From: Paenibacillus sp. J2TS4 | GTDB taxonomy: Bacteria; Bacillota; Bacilli; Paenibacillales; NBRC-103111 | Reading direction: 5' to 3' | DNA: 64,000 nucleotides | Assembly: GCF_018403245.1 (NCBI RefSeq) | Contig: NZ_BOSH01000001.1 | Span: forward strand, 558,001 to 622,000 | Part shown: piece by piece, positions 8,286-16,768 of the stretch | How positions within the stretch are numbered: the first letter of the stretch is position 1 | Layout of the letters: each line of letters starts with the position of its first letter | Translations under genes and position numbers: made by a program | The notes under the pieces: model-generated | The model's database searches: none | What the model was told of the DNA's origin: nothing | Seen by the model: only the letters and a program-made list of their open reading frames with translations

Positions 8286-9467
8286 TTGGCGAATTATCAA
8301 GTGGTATGGAGAGGTCCGGTATATGATGCTACGGGATATGGAACGGCCAGCAGGGAATATGTTTTTCAGTTGGATAGGCAAGGGGTGGATGTCAAAATTG
8401 AAGCATATAGATGGGGTATTCCTTTAATCGAAATAGATAAGCTCGAGAAAGATAGATTAAAGAAATTAATTGAAAAACCTTATGCAAAGAATAAAAGAAA
8501 AGTTTTAATTTATCACTCTCCACCATGGAAAATCGATACAAAAAAAGAAAGAAAACAGTTCGATTATCTGATTCTCAATACGGTATGGGAAGCCGCCAGG
8601 ATGCCTAATTCTTGGTTATTAACAATCAATCAATTTGATGCGGCATGTGTCCCCAGCACTCATAATATGGAGGCTATGGGCAATAGCGGCGTTCATGTTC
8701 CGCTATTTCTTGTTCCACATGGAGTGGATACAAATAAATATAAGCCGGAGAATAGGAAACTATCCATAAAAGAAGCTGAAGGAAAATTTATCTTTATTTC
8801 TGTATTCGATTTCAATCACCGAAAAAATCCAGAGACTTTATTAAGAGCTTACTGGGAAGAGTTTAAAGCGGATGATCATGTCGCATTGGTAATCAAAACG
8901 GCAAAAAAATATTGGGACGGATCTAGTAAACAGCGGGTGAGAAACAGAATAACCGAATACAAGAAAAGGCTTGGTTTTGGGGATGAAACAGCCCCTGTTT
9001 ATCTATTCACCGATGTATTTGAAGAAATGATTCTTACTGGTATTTATACGCTCGGCCATGTATTTGTACTCCCTACAAGGGGAGAAGGGGTGGGATTGCC
9101 ATTCATGGAAGCACTATCGAGCGGTATTCCAGTGATAGCTACCGGATGGGGCGGACAAATGGATTTCTTAAATGAACGAAATTCATTCTTGATCGAGTAT
9201 CAATTAAAATATCCAGGGATTAGCATGAACAGTGAACATGCCATTTCGTCGGTTTACCGCGATTTATTTGAAGAAGAAGGACAGCTTTGGGCAGAGCCCG
9301 ATCTTCGTGATTTAAAGAGAAAGATGAGATATGCCTATGAAAACCCGAATCTTTGCAAGAAGAAAGGAAAGCAAGGCAGAAAAGACATGCTGCCATTCTC
9401 TTGGAATAAAGCCGGAATAGCATTACAACAAACTGTTGAGAAGGTCATCGATAACAAGAAATCATGA
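8286..9467 (+). CDS. GT4-type glycosyltransferase
   Basis: A 393-residue GT-B glycosyltransferase. The donor-site region GEGVGLPFMEALSSG fits the EX7E motif of retaining family-4 enzymes, and LVPHGVDTNKYKP is the usual interdomain segment. The proposed start is TTG at 8286, preceded by GAGAGGGA; there is no ATG with a better site. The DNA from about 8.2 to 12.6 kb is visibly AT-richer than the flanks. Its 3' end overlaps that of the convergent glycosyltransferase by 6 bp, so no terminator separates them. Sugar donor unknown. Confidence 0.8.
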   Translation: MANYQVVWRGPVYDATGYGTASREYVFQLDRQGVDVKIEAYRWGIPLIEIDKLEKDRLKKLIEKPYAKNKRKVLIYHSPPWKIDTKKERKQFDYLILNTVWEAARMPNSWLLTINQFDAACVPSTHNMEAMGNSGVHVPLFLVPHGVDTNKYKPENRKLSIKEAEGKFIFISVFDFNHRKNPETLLRAYWEEFKADDHVALVIKTAKKYWDGSSKQRVRNRITEYKKRLGFGDETAPVYLFTDVFEEMILTGIYTLGHVFVLPTRGEGVGLPFMEALSSGIPVIATGWGGQMDFLNERNSFLIEYQLKYPGISMNSEHAISSVYRDLFEEEGQLWAEPDLRDLKRKMRYAYENPNLCKKKGKQGRKDMLPFSWNKAGIALQQTVEKVIDNKKS

Positions 9468-10577
9468 ACGGGACACAACATTGCGAAAAACGCGTAGCGT
9501 TTCCTGTGCATTCTTTGCCCAAGAGAATAATTTCGCTCGTTCCTTGCCTTTGCTAATTAATCTTTTTCTCGTCTTCGAATGGGATACTTGCATCATTTTT
9601 GTTGCCAAATCTTCAGGATCACAAGGGTTGAACAGCAGAGCTGCCTCTCTAACAATCTCGGGAATGCTTCCTCTGGTGGAGCAAACGATAGGGGTTTCGG
9701 TTCTCATCGCTTCTACTAAAGGGATCCCAAATCCTTCATGAAGGGAAGGAAAGACTAGAAAGGCAGAATTGAAATAAAGATAAGGCATTTCGTTCTGTGG
9801 AATATATCCTAATATTATCACCTGATCTTCCAGAGCGTGTTCTTTAATGAAACCTGCAACAGACTCGTACACCCTATTCTTTTTTTCCCAAAAACCCGAT
9901 AAAACAAGCGGAATTCGTTCGTTGTACTTGTCCCGAAGAAGCAGTATCGCCTTCAGCAGATTGTGATGATTTTTGTGCGGATTATAGCTCGCGGGGTAGA
10001 ATCCGTAGTTATCGGGCAACCGGTATTTGGCCTTGATTTTCGCTTTCAGCTTCTCTTTTGGAGGGAGATAAAAAACATGGGGCGCATCCGGATAAATAAC
10101 ATGAACTTTGTTTGATGGAATATGAAGGCGTTCGGTAATCGATGCTTTGGAAAATTCAGAAACGGTAATTACGGCATCGAAGGCGTCCTGATATTTTTTA
10201 TAATACCGGTTATTCTTGTCTAATCCGCCTGATACGAATTCCGGATAAAAAGTATGGAGCACATCATGAATGGTCACAACGGTTGGAACAGGAATGTCGG
10301 GAAGATACGACCGGTGCAGGGGACAAAACCATAAATCTAAACGATGCTGTTGGACAGCTTTACAAATGTCGGATGGATTTCGTAAGTCGCTAAATAATAC
10401 TAAATTTATTTGTTTGTGATGATCGGGGAATAGACTTCTGTTCGAAGATGTGAGAAAAAGGAACAGTTCCAACCCGTCTCCTTGGACTGCTAATTCCCGG
10501 ATTAAATTTGTCAAATATTGTTCCGCTCCGCCGAATCTATCTTTTGACAGATTTAATAGATTGATTCCAACCCTCAT
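9462..10577 (-). CDS. GT4-type glycosyltransferase
   Basis: A 371-residue family-4 glycosyltransferase. The N-terminus MRVGINLLNLSKDRFGGAEQ has the glycine loop of the acceptor domain, VVTIHDVLH follows, and HEGFGIPLVEAMRTE is a clear EX7E donor site. FGFYPASYNPHKN-type sequence (PASYNPHKN here) marks the start of the donor domain. It is the second gene of a minus-strand group with 10595-11770, 17 bp apart. Such enzymes usually transfer hexose or mannose-type units onto a growing glycan at the inner membrane; the exact donor cannot be read from sequence. Confidence 0.85.
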   Translation of the reverse strand: MRVGINLLNLSKDRFGGAEQYLTNLIRELAVQGDGLELFLFLTSSNRSLFPDHHKQINLVLFSDLRNPSDICKAVQQHRLDLWFCPLHRSYLPDIPVPTVVTIHDVLHTFYPEFVSGGLDKNNRYYKKYQDAFDAVITVSEFSKASITERLHIPSNKVHVIYPDAPHVFYLPPKEKLKAKIKAKYRLPDNYGFYPASYNPHKNHHNLLKAILLLRDKYNERIPLVLSGFWEKKNRVYESVAGFIKEHALEDQVIILGYIPQNEMPYLYFNSAFLVFPSLHEGFGIPLVEAMRTETPIVCSTRGSIPEIVREAALLFNPCDPEDLATKMMQVSHSKTRKRLISKGKERAKLFSWAKNAQETLRVFRNVVSRS

Positions 10578-10594
10578 CCGTTCACACCTCCCAT

Positions 10595-11770
10595 CTATAT
10601 TTGGTTAATTAATCGATCTATTTCTTTCTTGATGTTTTTCGCCAATTTGAACCATGAATAGTTTTTATTAATGTATTCTTGTCCACGTGAAGCTATTTTC
10701 TGCAACCTTTTTTCATCGCGGCAAAACGTATTGATCTTGTCTGCGAAGTTTTCTTTTTCCACTCTGATATAATGTTTCATATCGATAAGATTTAACCCTC
10801 TGGCCCCGAATGGGGTAGAGAATAAAGGGATTCCGGCGGATAAAAATTCAAGGGTCTTAATGTTAACGCCTGCCCCTAAAGACATGGGGTTGATAGCTAT
10901 ATCGGCTTGGGAGAATAGTTTTAGTTTTTGTTTATGACTGACTTTGCCTAGTAATATGACATTAGATTTAGTTGGTATTTCAAAGGTTTTGCAGCAGGAT
11001 CCCGCAATAATAAACTGTATATCCGGACACTGATCTGCCAAATGCTGCAAGATATAACGTACAGCTTCGATGTTAGGGGGATAATTCGCTCCAATGAATA
11101 ATGCCTCTGTTTTTCCATTGGATTTCATAGTTCTTCGAATCCATTCTTCCGGATTAATGCCATTTGGTGCTAGCTTTATTTTGGAGGAGTCTAAATTATA
11201 CATGGAAAGAAAACTGTTTCTTTCATCCTCTGACGTGGCAAATATTAAATCAGCGTTCTCCACCAATTTCTTTTCCAGCTCATAGATAGATTGGAGGTAT
11301 TTCCTTGCCTTTTTATTTGTCCAGAGTTGTTCTGCCAATAAGAACTCGTGATTATGACTGTTATAGATTCTCGGTTTATGATCCACCCCCAGATAGCGGT
11401 CATACTTAAGTAAGTAAGGAGATTCATGAATAATGATATCGCTGGTTTTGTATAAGTCATCATAATATCGTTTATATTCTGTCATTTGTTCTGATACTTT
11501 CATATTGACGATCAAAGGAAGTTCATACTTCATCTCCTTATTTTGTATCTCCTTACTAATCTGCTTATGCAGGGGGTCTTTCTGGACCTTATATTCCCTG
11601 AAGGTCGGAGAAAATTCAACCCTTTCTCCTACTTCACTGAGCGATTGGGATAAAAGAGTAATATCATAATAATTGCTAAGTTGATTGTAAAGATGGAAAT
11701 ACCTCAGCGTCCCTCCGCTTCTTGGCGGATAAACAGTGGGGAAATGATTGAGGACCAATATTTTTTTCAT
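10595..11770 (-). CDS. Glycosyltransferase (GT4-like)
   Basis: A 391-residue GT-B protein. MKKILVLNHFPTVYPPRSGG forms the first strand and glycine loop, YNSHNHEFLL lies in the acceptor domain, FIGANYPPN starts the donor domain and NPMSLGAGVNIKTLEFLSAG holds the nucleotide-binding region, with a lysine-glutamate pair instead of strict EX7E. It starts with a good ATG behind a GGGGAGC ribosome-binding site. It is co-directional with the glycosyltransferases on either side and AT-rich like them. Likely part of the same surface-glycan assembly line. Confidence 0.8.
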   Translation of the reverse strand: MKKILVLNHFPTVYPPRSGGTLRYFHLYNQLSNYYDITLLSQSLSEVGERVEFSPTFREYKVQKDPLHKQISKEIQNKEMKYELPLIVNMKVSEQMTEYKRYYDDLYKTSDIIIHESPYLLKYDRYLGVDHKPRIYNSHNHEFLLAEQLWTNKKARKYLQSIYELEKKLVENADLIFATSEDERNSFLSMYNLDSSKIKLAPNGINPEEWIRRTMKSNGKTEALFIGANYPPNIEAVRYILQHLADQCPDIQFIIAGSCCKTFEIPTKSNVILLGKVSHKQKLKLFSQADIAINPMSLGAGVNIKTLEFLSAGIPLFSTPFGARGLNLIDMKHYIRVEKENFADKINTFCRDEKRLQKIASRGQEYINKNYSWFKLAKNIKKEIDRLINQI

Positions 11771-11836
11771 GATGCTCCCCTTTCACAAAAACCTTTTCTC
11801 GGGCTTATTTTAATCATGCTCCTCCGTTATAACCGG

Positions 11837-12586
11837 TTAATTGTCTATAATGTCGGATGACTTTGTTACATACTCCCGAAAATCTTTTAGATATGGAATA
11901 ATCAGAACATTGGAAGATGAAACCAGCTTTTGGTCACTGATCGGCCATGTATGATCTTTGGCATTCTCTCTGCGGACGGCAACAAAATTATACCTGTCAT
12001 TCGAGAACATTTTAAAACCCAATTTCCCACAATCCCCACAAAATTTGCTGTCCTCACCCAAATTTCGATCCGGAAACCGGACCTTATCAAATACTTCTTT
12101 TTTTATGACCATTGTTGCTCCGGGAAGATTGGAAACAAATTTGTTTTCATTTTTGGGAGAGCGGAGCAGAAGTAAATTAGATCCTTCAAGATAAACATAA
12201 TGCGTATATTTGCCAACGATATCTGCATTGGTCTTTTTAAAAGAATACATGCACTCTGTCAAGTAATGAGGAGAATAATAGTCATCATCGTCGAATTTAG
12301 CCACATAGCTATGCTTTGAGTTATCTACGCCAAAATTTAAACATTCGCCTAAAGAATGGCCTTCCGGCAGTTGATAAACCGTTACATTTTCATATTTTCT
12401 TGCTTTCCTTCTGAACTTCTCAATGTCCATGTCATCTTTATTTAATATAATAATGAGTTCCTTTAATTTCCATGTTTGCTTTCTATAATTATCAAATACA
12501 TTATCTAGATACTCCTGTCGCTTGGTACAGGTAATGATGGAGATTCCTTCATTATTTTTTGATTCTGAAGATTTTTGCTTACTCAA
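11837..12586 (-). CDS. Family-2 glycosyltransferase
   Basis: An inverting GT-A glycosyltransferase of about 250 residues. ISIITCTKRQEYL opens the Rossmann half, SLGECLNFGVDNSKHSYVAK leads into the acidic metal site FDDDDYY, and GEDSKFCGDC follows at the catalytic region. The TTG at 12586 was preferred because AGGGGGAG lies just upstream; an upstream in-frame start at 12646 lacks a ribosome-binding site. It is the first gene of the minus-strand glycosyltransferase group. Donor and acceptor are unknown. Confidence 0.75.
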   Translation of the reverse strand: MSKQKSSESKNNEGISIITCTKRQEYLDNVFDNYRKQTWKLKELIIILNKDDMDIEKFRRKARKYENVTVYQLPEGHSLGECLNFGVDNSKHSYVAKFDDDDYYSPHYLTECMYSFKKTNADIVGKYTHYVYLEGSNLLLLRSPKNENKFVSNLPGATMVIKKEVFDKVRFPDRNLGEDSKFCGDCGKLGFKMFSNDRYNFVAVRRENAKDHTWPISDQKLVSSSNVLIIPYLKDFREYVTKSSDIIDN

Positions 12587-12764
12587 TCCTACTCCCCCTC
12601 GTCTTATATAAATACTTCTCTGATAGGATATAATTCGCCGGATCAAATGGAAACGGCAAATATCCGACTTACCGGAATTAATTACGCCTTTTATGAGTGC
12701 ACTGAGAAGGACTTGAAGACATCTTCGAAAAGGCTTCGGTGGATGGAAGTTTTTTTATCTTTCT

Positions 12765-12792
12765 ATCAGCATACGCCCTTCCACATATGATA
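12765..12792 (+). promoter_or_regulatory. Possible sigma-K-type promoter (imperfect)
   Basis: CATATGATA at 12784-12792 fits the sigma-K -10 consensus CATAnnnTA exactly. Sixteen bases upstream is ATC where ACC/ACA is expected, so the -35 has one mismatch. Spacing equals that of the three better candidates at 16704, 26475 and 29615. It would drive the GX3-tagged glycosyltransferase. Confidence 0.35.
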
Positions 12793-12877
12793 AATGGTCA
12801 TAGAATGAAAAAGACAAGAAGGCGTTTATACACTGGAGGGAATACCTAGAAGTAAGGGAAGATGGGGAGATCATTCT

Positions 12878-14233
12878 ATGAAGCGTAAGAAAACAGCGAT
12901 GAGACGATATCGTCGGGATCATCTACACAAAAAATTTAATACGGGGTACGACAAAGGTTATGATCTTGGTTATAGGCGGGGCTACGATCTTGGATTCGAG
13001 AAAGGAATATCAGGAGCGGCTGATTTATTTGTCGGAACAAGTATTGTCATTCCAACTTACAATCAGTTGGAATTTCTCAAGGAATGCATACACAGCATTC
13101 AGAAGTACACTCCTGAGCCTAATGAGATCATTATCATCGATAATGGATCAACGGATGGTACGGATCAGTACTTGAAATCTTTAAGCGGAAAAATACGTTA
13201 CAAAATCTTTAAGGAAAATCTGGGATTTGCTGGCGGAGTAAATCAAGGTTTGATGATGGCTACAGGAAATACATTGTTATTTTTGAACAATGATACGATC
13301 GTTACGACAAATTGGTTATCCAATTTGCAAGCGTGCTTGCAGAGTAATGAAACATTTGGCTTGGTTGGACCTGTTACCAACTATATCGGCGGTGATCAGC
13401 TAATTGAAACCACCTATCAATCGCTTGATGAAATGGCCATTTTTGCGTCTTCCTTCAATCGTTCGGACCCCGAGCGTTGGACGAAAACAGGCAGATTAAC
13501 TGGGTTTTGTGTACTGATGAGACGGGAATTTTTCCAGCGCTTGGGTTATTTGGACGAAGGTTTTGAAATTGGTAATTGTGAGGATGACGATTACGGCTTG
13601 CGGGCCCGGTTAATGGGTTCGGATTTGATCATTGCGAGAGATACTTTTATTCATCATGCCGGCAGCAAAACAATTAAAGCATTCACACCTTCCCAGTTCG
13701 ATCAATTCTATGGAAAAAATAAACAGTTTTATTCTAATAAGTGGGGGGACACTCACGCACTTCTGACAGAAGTTTTAGACGGTCAGGACGGAGCTCCACT
13801 CCAAATGAAAGACTTCTATCCGACTCATGTCCTCGTAAAAGGGGCAGGATCTGCCACGTTTTGGGTAGAAAATGGCGTTCGTTATCCTCTGGAAGAACCG
13901 GCGGAGTTCGTATCTACACGCCTTTCTCAAGTAGATTTGCGAAACTGGCCTGTCGGCTTCACGCTTTCGAATGATCAAGTAAAGCAAAAGTTGCTTTCCT
14001 TAACAACTTCTACCGAAGGAGCGCTTTCTGATGGAGTTCTGGTCAGGACCCCTGAAGGAAAGAGCTATCAGTTTAAACAGGGGAAATTACATCGTTTTGT
14101 CACGGATTGGGCTTTGACGACGTGGAATTTGGATAATCGTCATATCATTCCTATATCGGATGCGGAAAAAAATAAATATGCCGAAGGAATTCCCATTATA
14201 GCACCGCCGATCATACGCGCAAACAATTTGTAA
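12878..14233 (+). CDS. Family-2 glycosyltransferase with GX3 tag and C-terminal repeats
   Basis: A 451-residue three-part protein. Residues 1-20 are strongly basic; residues 23-43 carry glycines at 23, 27, 31, 35, 39 and 43 with Tyr/Phe after most of them. Residues about 52-300 are a GT2 domain: SIVIPTYNQLEFL, DNGSTDGTDQY, FLNNDTIV as the DxD site and EDDDYGLRAR as the catalytic region. The C-terminal 130 residues hold two copies of a short module (VLVKGAG..FWVENG..YPL and VLVRTPEG..YQFKQG..HRF), a repeat I know from cell-surface proteins. It begins a plus-strand run to 16145. Confidence 0.8.
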   Translation: MKRKKTAMRRYRRDHLHKKFNTGYDKGYDLGYRRGYDLGFEKGISGAADLFVGTSIVIPTYNQLEFLKECIHSIQKYTPEPNEIIIIDNGSTDGTDQYLKSLSGKIRYKIFKENLGFAGGVNQGLMMATGNTLLFLNNDTIVTTNWLSNLQACLQSNETFGLVGPVTNYIGGDQLIETTYQSLDEMAIFASSFNRSDPERWTKTGRLTGFCVLMRREFFQRLGYLDEGFEIGNCEDDDYGLRARLMGSDLIIARDTFIHHAGSKTIKAFTPSQFDQFYGKNKQFYSNKWGDTHALLTEVLDGQDGAPLQMKDFYPTHVLVKGAGSATFWVENGVRYPLEEPAEFVSTRLSQVDLRNWPVGFTLSNDQVKQKLLSLTTSTEGALSDGVLVRTPEGKSYQFKQGKLHRFVTDWALTTWNLDNRHIIPISDAEKNKYAEGIPIIAPPIIRANNL

Positions 14234-14255
14234 ATAAGGGGGGCCAAAGGAAACG

Positions 14256-14441
14256 ATGCGGAAAAAAAACAGACGGCTTACACTCACAAGGCGTAGGAAA
14301 GGGCGTCTTACATCCCAATCCCGTAAAAGGAAGAAAAAGTTTAATAAAGGGTTCGATTCAGGTTATAATCGGGGTTTTGATTTTGGCCTGGCCCAAGGGT
14401 TTGAAGATGGATACGAGAGAAAGTATATAGAGTCTTATTAA
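14256..14441 (+). CDS. Small basic protein with GX3 repeat
   Basis: A 61-residue protein that I do not recognise by name. The first 28 residues are almost all Arg/Lys/Thr/Ser; then glycines fall at 32, 36, 40, 44, 48 and 52 with aromatic residues following most of them, and a short acidic-aromatic tail ends the chain. It is in effect the N-terminal tag of the upstream glycosyltransferase standing alone without an enzyme. It starts 23 bp after that gene, with GGGG-rich sequence before the ATG, and is probably co-transcribed. It could be a helical partner or anchor that binds the tags of the two enzymes; this is inference. Confidence 0.65.
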   Translation: MRKKNRRLTLTRRRKGRLTSQSRKRKKKFNKGFDSGYNRGFDFGLAQGFEDGYERKYIESY

Positions 14442-14503
14442 CGTCCGCACAAGAAAAAATCGTGGGAAGTTGTTAAAAAACCGGGTACCTTTGAGGTGAG
14501 ACC

Positions 14504-15409
14504 ATGAAAAAACAAATGATCCGGAAGGTGCGACAGCGAAGTAGAACGACCCGCGCAAGAAGAACTAAAGTGCGCAAACGAAGTAAATTCGTTCGTAAAA
14601 AAGGAACGAAAAGATTAAAAAAAGCGTTGCGTGTTCAAAATGTTCCACGCAAGGTGCTCCTGCCGACCGACAAGCGGATCGGCGTCGTCTTATCGGTGCA
14701 GAACGAGGCGCAAACATTACCGCTTGTGCTACGTGAATTGAGCAGGCTCCCCTTACATGAACTGATCATCATCGTAAACGGTTCGACGGATGCCAGTCTG
14801 TCCTTGGCGAGAAACGTTCCGGGAGCGACGGTTGTTCATTACCAGGAACCCGTTGGTCATGATGTGGGACGGGCGATCGGTGCCAAGCTGGCAACGTCGG
14901 ATATCCTTGTCTTTGTTGACGCAGACTTCATCATTCCTGCAGAACGACTTGTGCCGTTTGTTACTGCAGTGGATCGTGGAATGGATGTGGCCTTGAACAA
15001 TATTTCTCCTTATTTAAAACCGTCCCGTTCTTTAGACAGAGTAACCTACTTGAAAGAGTTTTTGAACCGCATTCTGGGACGGCCGGATTTACGGGCGAAT
15101 TCGTTAACTGCGGTACCCCATGCCATTTCGAGAAAAGCGCTTGACATGATCGGTTGCCACCAACTTATGGTCCCTCCGAAAGCACAGGCCTCCGCCATTA
15201 TAAAAGGACTTGTTGTCGGGGCGCCGGGCAGTGTAGAGGTACTGAAAGCGAACAGACACAAAGCGGGGAATGTTGGCAGAATGAATATGGTTTCGGAACT
15301 GATTGCGGGAGATCATCTGGAAGCCCTTCAATTTGCAATGGATGAATTGGGGGGAAGACTATGGTTTTCCGATCACGGCCGGAGACGGGATTTGCTCGGG
15401 GGTGCCTAA
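14504..15409 (+). CDS. GT2-like glycosyltransferase with very basic N-terminus
   Basis: A 301-residue protein. The first 45 residues are about half Arg/Lys, as in some spore-coat proteins. The rest is a GT-A domain: VVLSVQNEAQTL, IIIVNGSTDAS, HDVGRAIGAKLA, and FVDADFIIP as an intact DxD metal site. It is similar to the proteins at 23407-24189 and 24186-25145, which share the GHDVGR and IAGDHLEA segments; together they form a paralogous set. GAGGTGAGACC precedes the ATG. The following gene starts two bases after its stop. Confidence 0.75.
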   Translation: MKKQMIRKVRQRSRTTRARRTKVRKRSKFVRKKGTKRLKKALRVQNVPRKVLLPTDKRIGVVLSVQNEAQTLPLVLRELSRLPLHELIIIVNGSTDASLSLARNVPGATVVHYQEPVGHDVGRAIGAKLATSDILVFVDADFIIPAERLVPFVTAVDRGMDVALNNISPYLKPSRSLDRVTYLKEFLNRILGRPDLRANSLTAVPHAISRKALDMIGCHQLMVPPKAQASAIIKGLVVGAPGSVEVLKANRHKAGNVGRMNMVSELIAGDHLEALQFAMDELGGRLWFSDHGRRRDLLGGA

Positions 15410-15410
15410 C

Positions 15411-16145
15411 ATGTTGACAAGTATTATTATTCCGACCTATAAAGGTCTTCATCTGCTGCAAGATTGCGTGCAGTCCATTCGGCAATTTACGGAGGAACCG
15501 TATGAAATCATTGTAGTGGATAACGCTTCAGGTGACGGTACGCTTGAATATTGTGTGCAGCAAGGGATAGATTTCGTGTCACTGCCTTCCAATCGGGGAT
15601 TTCCCGTCGCCTGCAATTATGGCATGAAGCTGGCGAGAGGCGATTGTGTGCTGTTATTAAATAATGATATCGTTGTATCCCATCATTGGCTAGCGAATCT
15701 ACTGAATTGCTTGACAAGCCAACCGGATAGGGGAATAGTCGGACCGATGACCAATTATGTCAGCGGCAAGCAGCAGTCTGATCTTCAATATGAAGATTTA
15801 AGCCAATTTCATCATCTTACAGAGACGGTGAACCGGCCAGATCCGGCCAAATGGCAGGAGGTGGAACGGCTCGTCGGATTTTGTTTTGCATTTAAACGAG
15901 AGTTGATGGATAGAATCGGATGGCTTGATGAACGTTTTTCTCCTGGACATTACGAGGATGACGATTACTGTTATCGTGCACGGCAGGCAGGGTACAAACT
16001 AGCCATTGCCGGAGACACACATGTGCATCACCACGGCAGTGCAAGTTTTAAACAGCATGCGCCTGAACAATTGTTGCAGCTGCCAGAAACTAATTATTAC
16101 AAATTTATGGAAAAGTGGGGAGTCGATCCCCGACAATTCATATAA
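15411..16145 (+). CDS. Family-2 glycosyltransferase
   Basis: A 244-residue GT-A enzyme. MLTSIIIPTYKGLHLLQDC forms the nucleotide-binding start, VDNASGDGTLEYC is the next strand, LLNNDIVV is the DxD site and YEDDDYCYRARQAG the catalytic base region. It closely resembles the GT2 domain at 12878-14233 (shared VGPMTNYV-type and HHHGSASF-type segments) but has neither tag nor C-terminal repeats. The ATG at 15411 almost touches the preceding stop (15409), so the two are translationally coupled. An upstream in-frame start would overlap the previous gene by about 100 bp and was rejected. Confidence 0.8.
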   Translation: MLTSIIIPTYKGLHLLQDCVQSIRQFTEEPYEIIVVDNASGDGTLEYCVQQGIDFVSLPSNRGFPVACNYGMKLARGDCVLLLNNDIVVSHHWLANLLNCLTSQPDRGIVGPMTNYVSGKQQSDLQYEDLSQFHHLTETVNRPDPAKWQEVERLVGFCFAFKRELMDRIGWLDERFSPGHYEDDDYCYRARQAGYKLAIAGDTHVHHHGSASFKQHAPEQLLQLPETNYYKFMEKWGVDPRQFI

Positions 16146-16481
16146 GGTGAAGACGGGAGGTACTAGGCGGTTGTTTACGCAGGTCACCTCCCGTTATCAT
16201 TTCATCCGTTTCCCAAAGAAAACGCTTCACCCTATTTCTTGATAGAGCCCGGTCCACTATAGTTCACGCATTTGCTTGTCGCAATAATTCAGATGATAGG
16301 TTCAAACGGATGGAGTGTTTTACAGAGATTTTTTTGAAAAAAAAGATAATATATACTCGGCACTAAAGATTTCAAAGCTCATGAAGTGGAGAAAGAAAGA
16401 TGCTTCCAGGGCGAGTTTTGGCTTTGTATTCCTACTATCCGAAGGCCTATTCAATAAATAAGGAACTCGGTTTGGTCGGGC

Positions 16482-16531
16482 CCCCGAAAAGTACCTGGAA
16501 TCGCTTCGAAGCCTATCCTCACTTTTTGGGG
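16482..16531. repeat. Dispersed hairpin element, copy 1
   Basis: CCCCGAAAAGT at 16482-16492 pairs with ACTTTTTGGGG at 16521-16531 (one mismatch). The 28-nt loop contains CGCTTCGAAGCC. A closely related sequence, loop included, is at 34005-34053 downstream of gerM, so this is a dispersed intergenic element. Confidence 0.65.
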
Positions 16532-16703
16532 AAATAGTTTAGATGTTTGAAGCTTCGGAGGCACTTTCCTTCGGAACGGAATGATAGCTTTCTTTAGTGC
16601 CACATATATAGAAATGAGTTTGCATGTGGAAAAGAAGGGATTTAGAAGACCCCTCCTTTCTGGGTGGGTGTCTATTTTCGGCTGATTTTCATCTTATTGG
16701 GTG

Positions 16704-16731
16704 ACCGCCCTGTCAGGCTCCGCATATGTTA
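16704..16731 (+). promoter_or_regulatory. Sigma-K-type promoter of the WIAG-tail gene
   Basis: ACC at 16704-16706, a 16-bp spacer and CATATGTTA at 16723-16731 (CATAnnnTA) match the known sigma-K consensus. It ends 38 bp before the ATG. The same layout lies upstream of gerE. Confidence 0.6.
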
Positions 16732-16768
16732 CAGATGACTAGGTAACTTGGAAGAGAGGAGTCGAGCG

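Larger units (their letters stand above)
16146..16768. other. Intergenic region upstream of the WIAG-tail gene
   Basis: A 620-bp stretch without a gene. It holds a hairpin repeat at 16482-16531, another short hairpin around 16538-16572 and a good sigma-K-type promoter at 16704-16731. The remaining sequence shows nothing I recognise. Confidence 0.6.

Noticed and set aside
16655..16680. Hairpin with ACCCCTCC / GGTGGGTGT as a terminator
   Set aside because: Several mismatches and no gene ending nearby on either strand.
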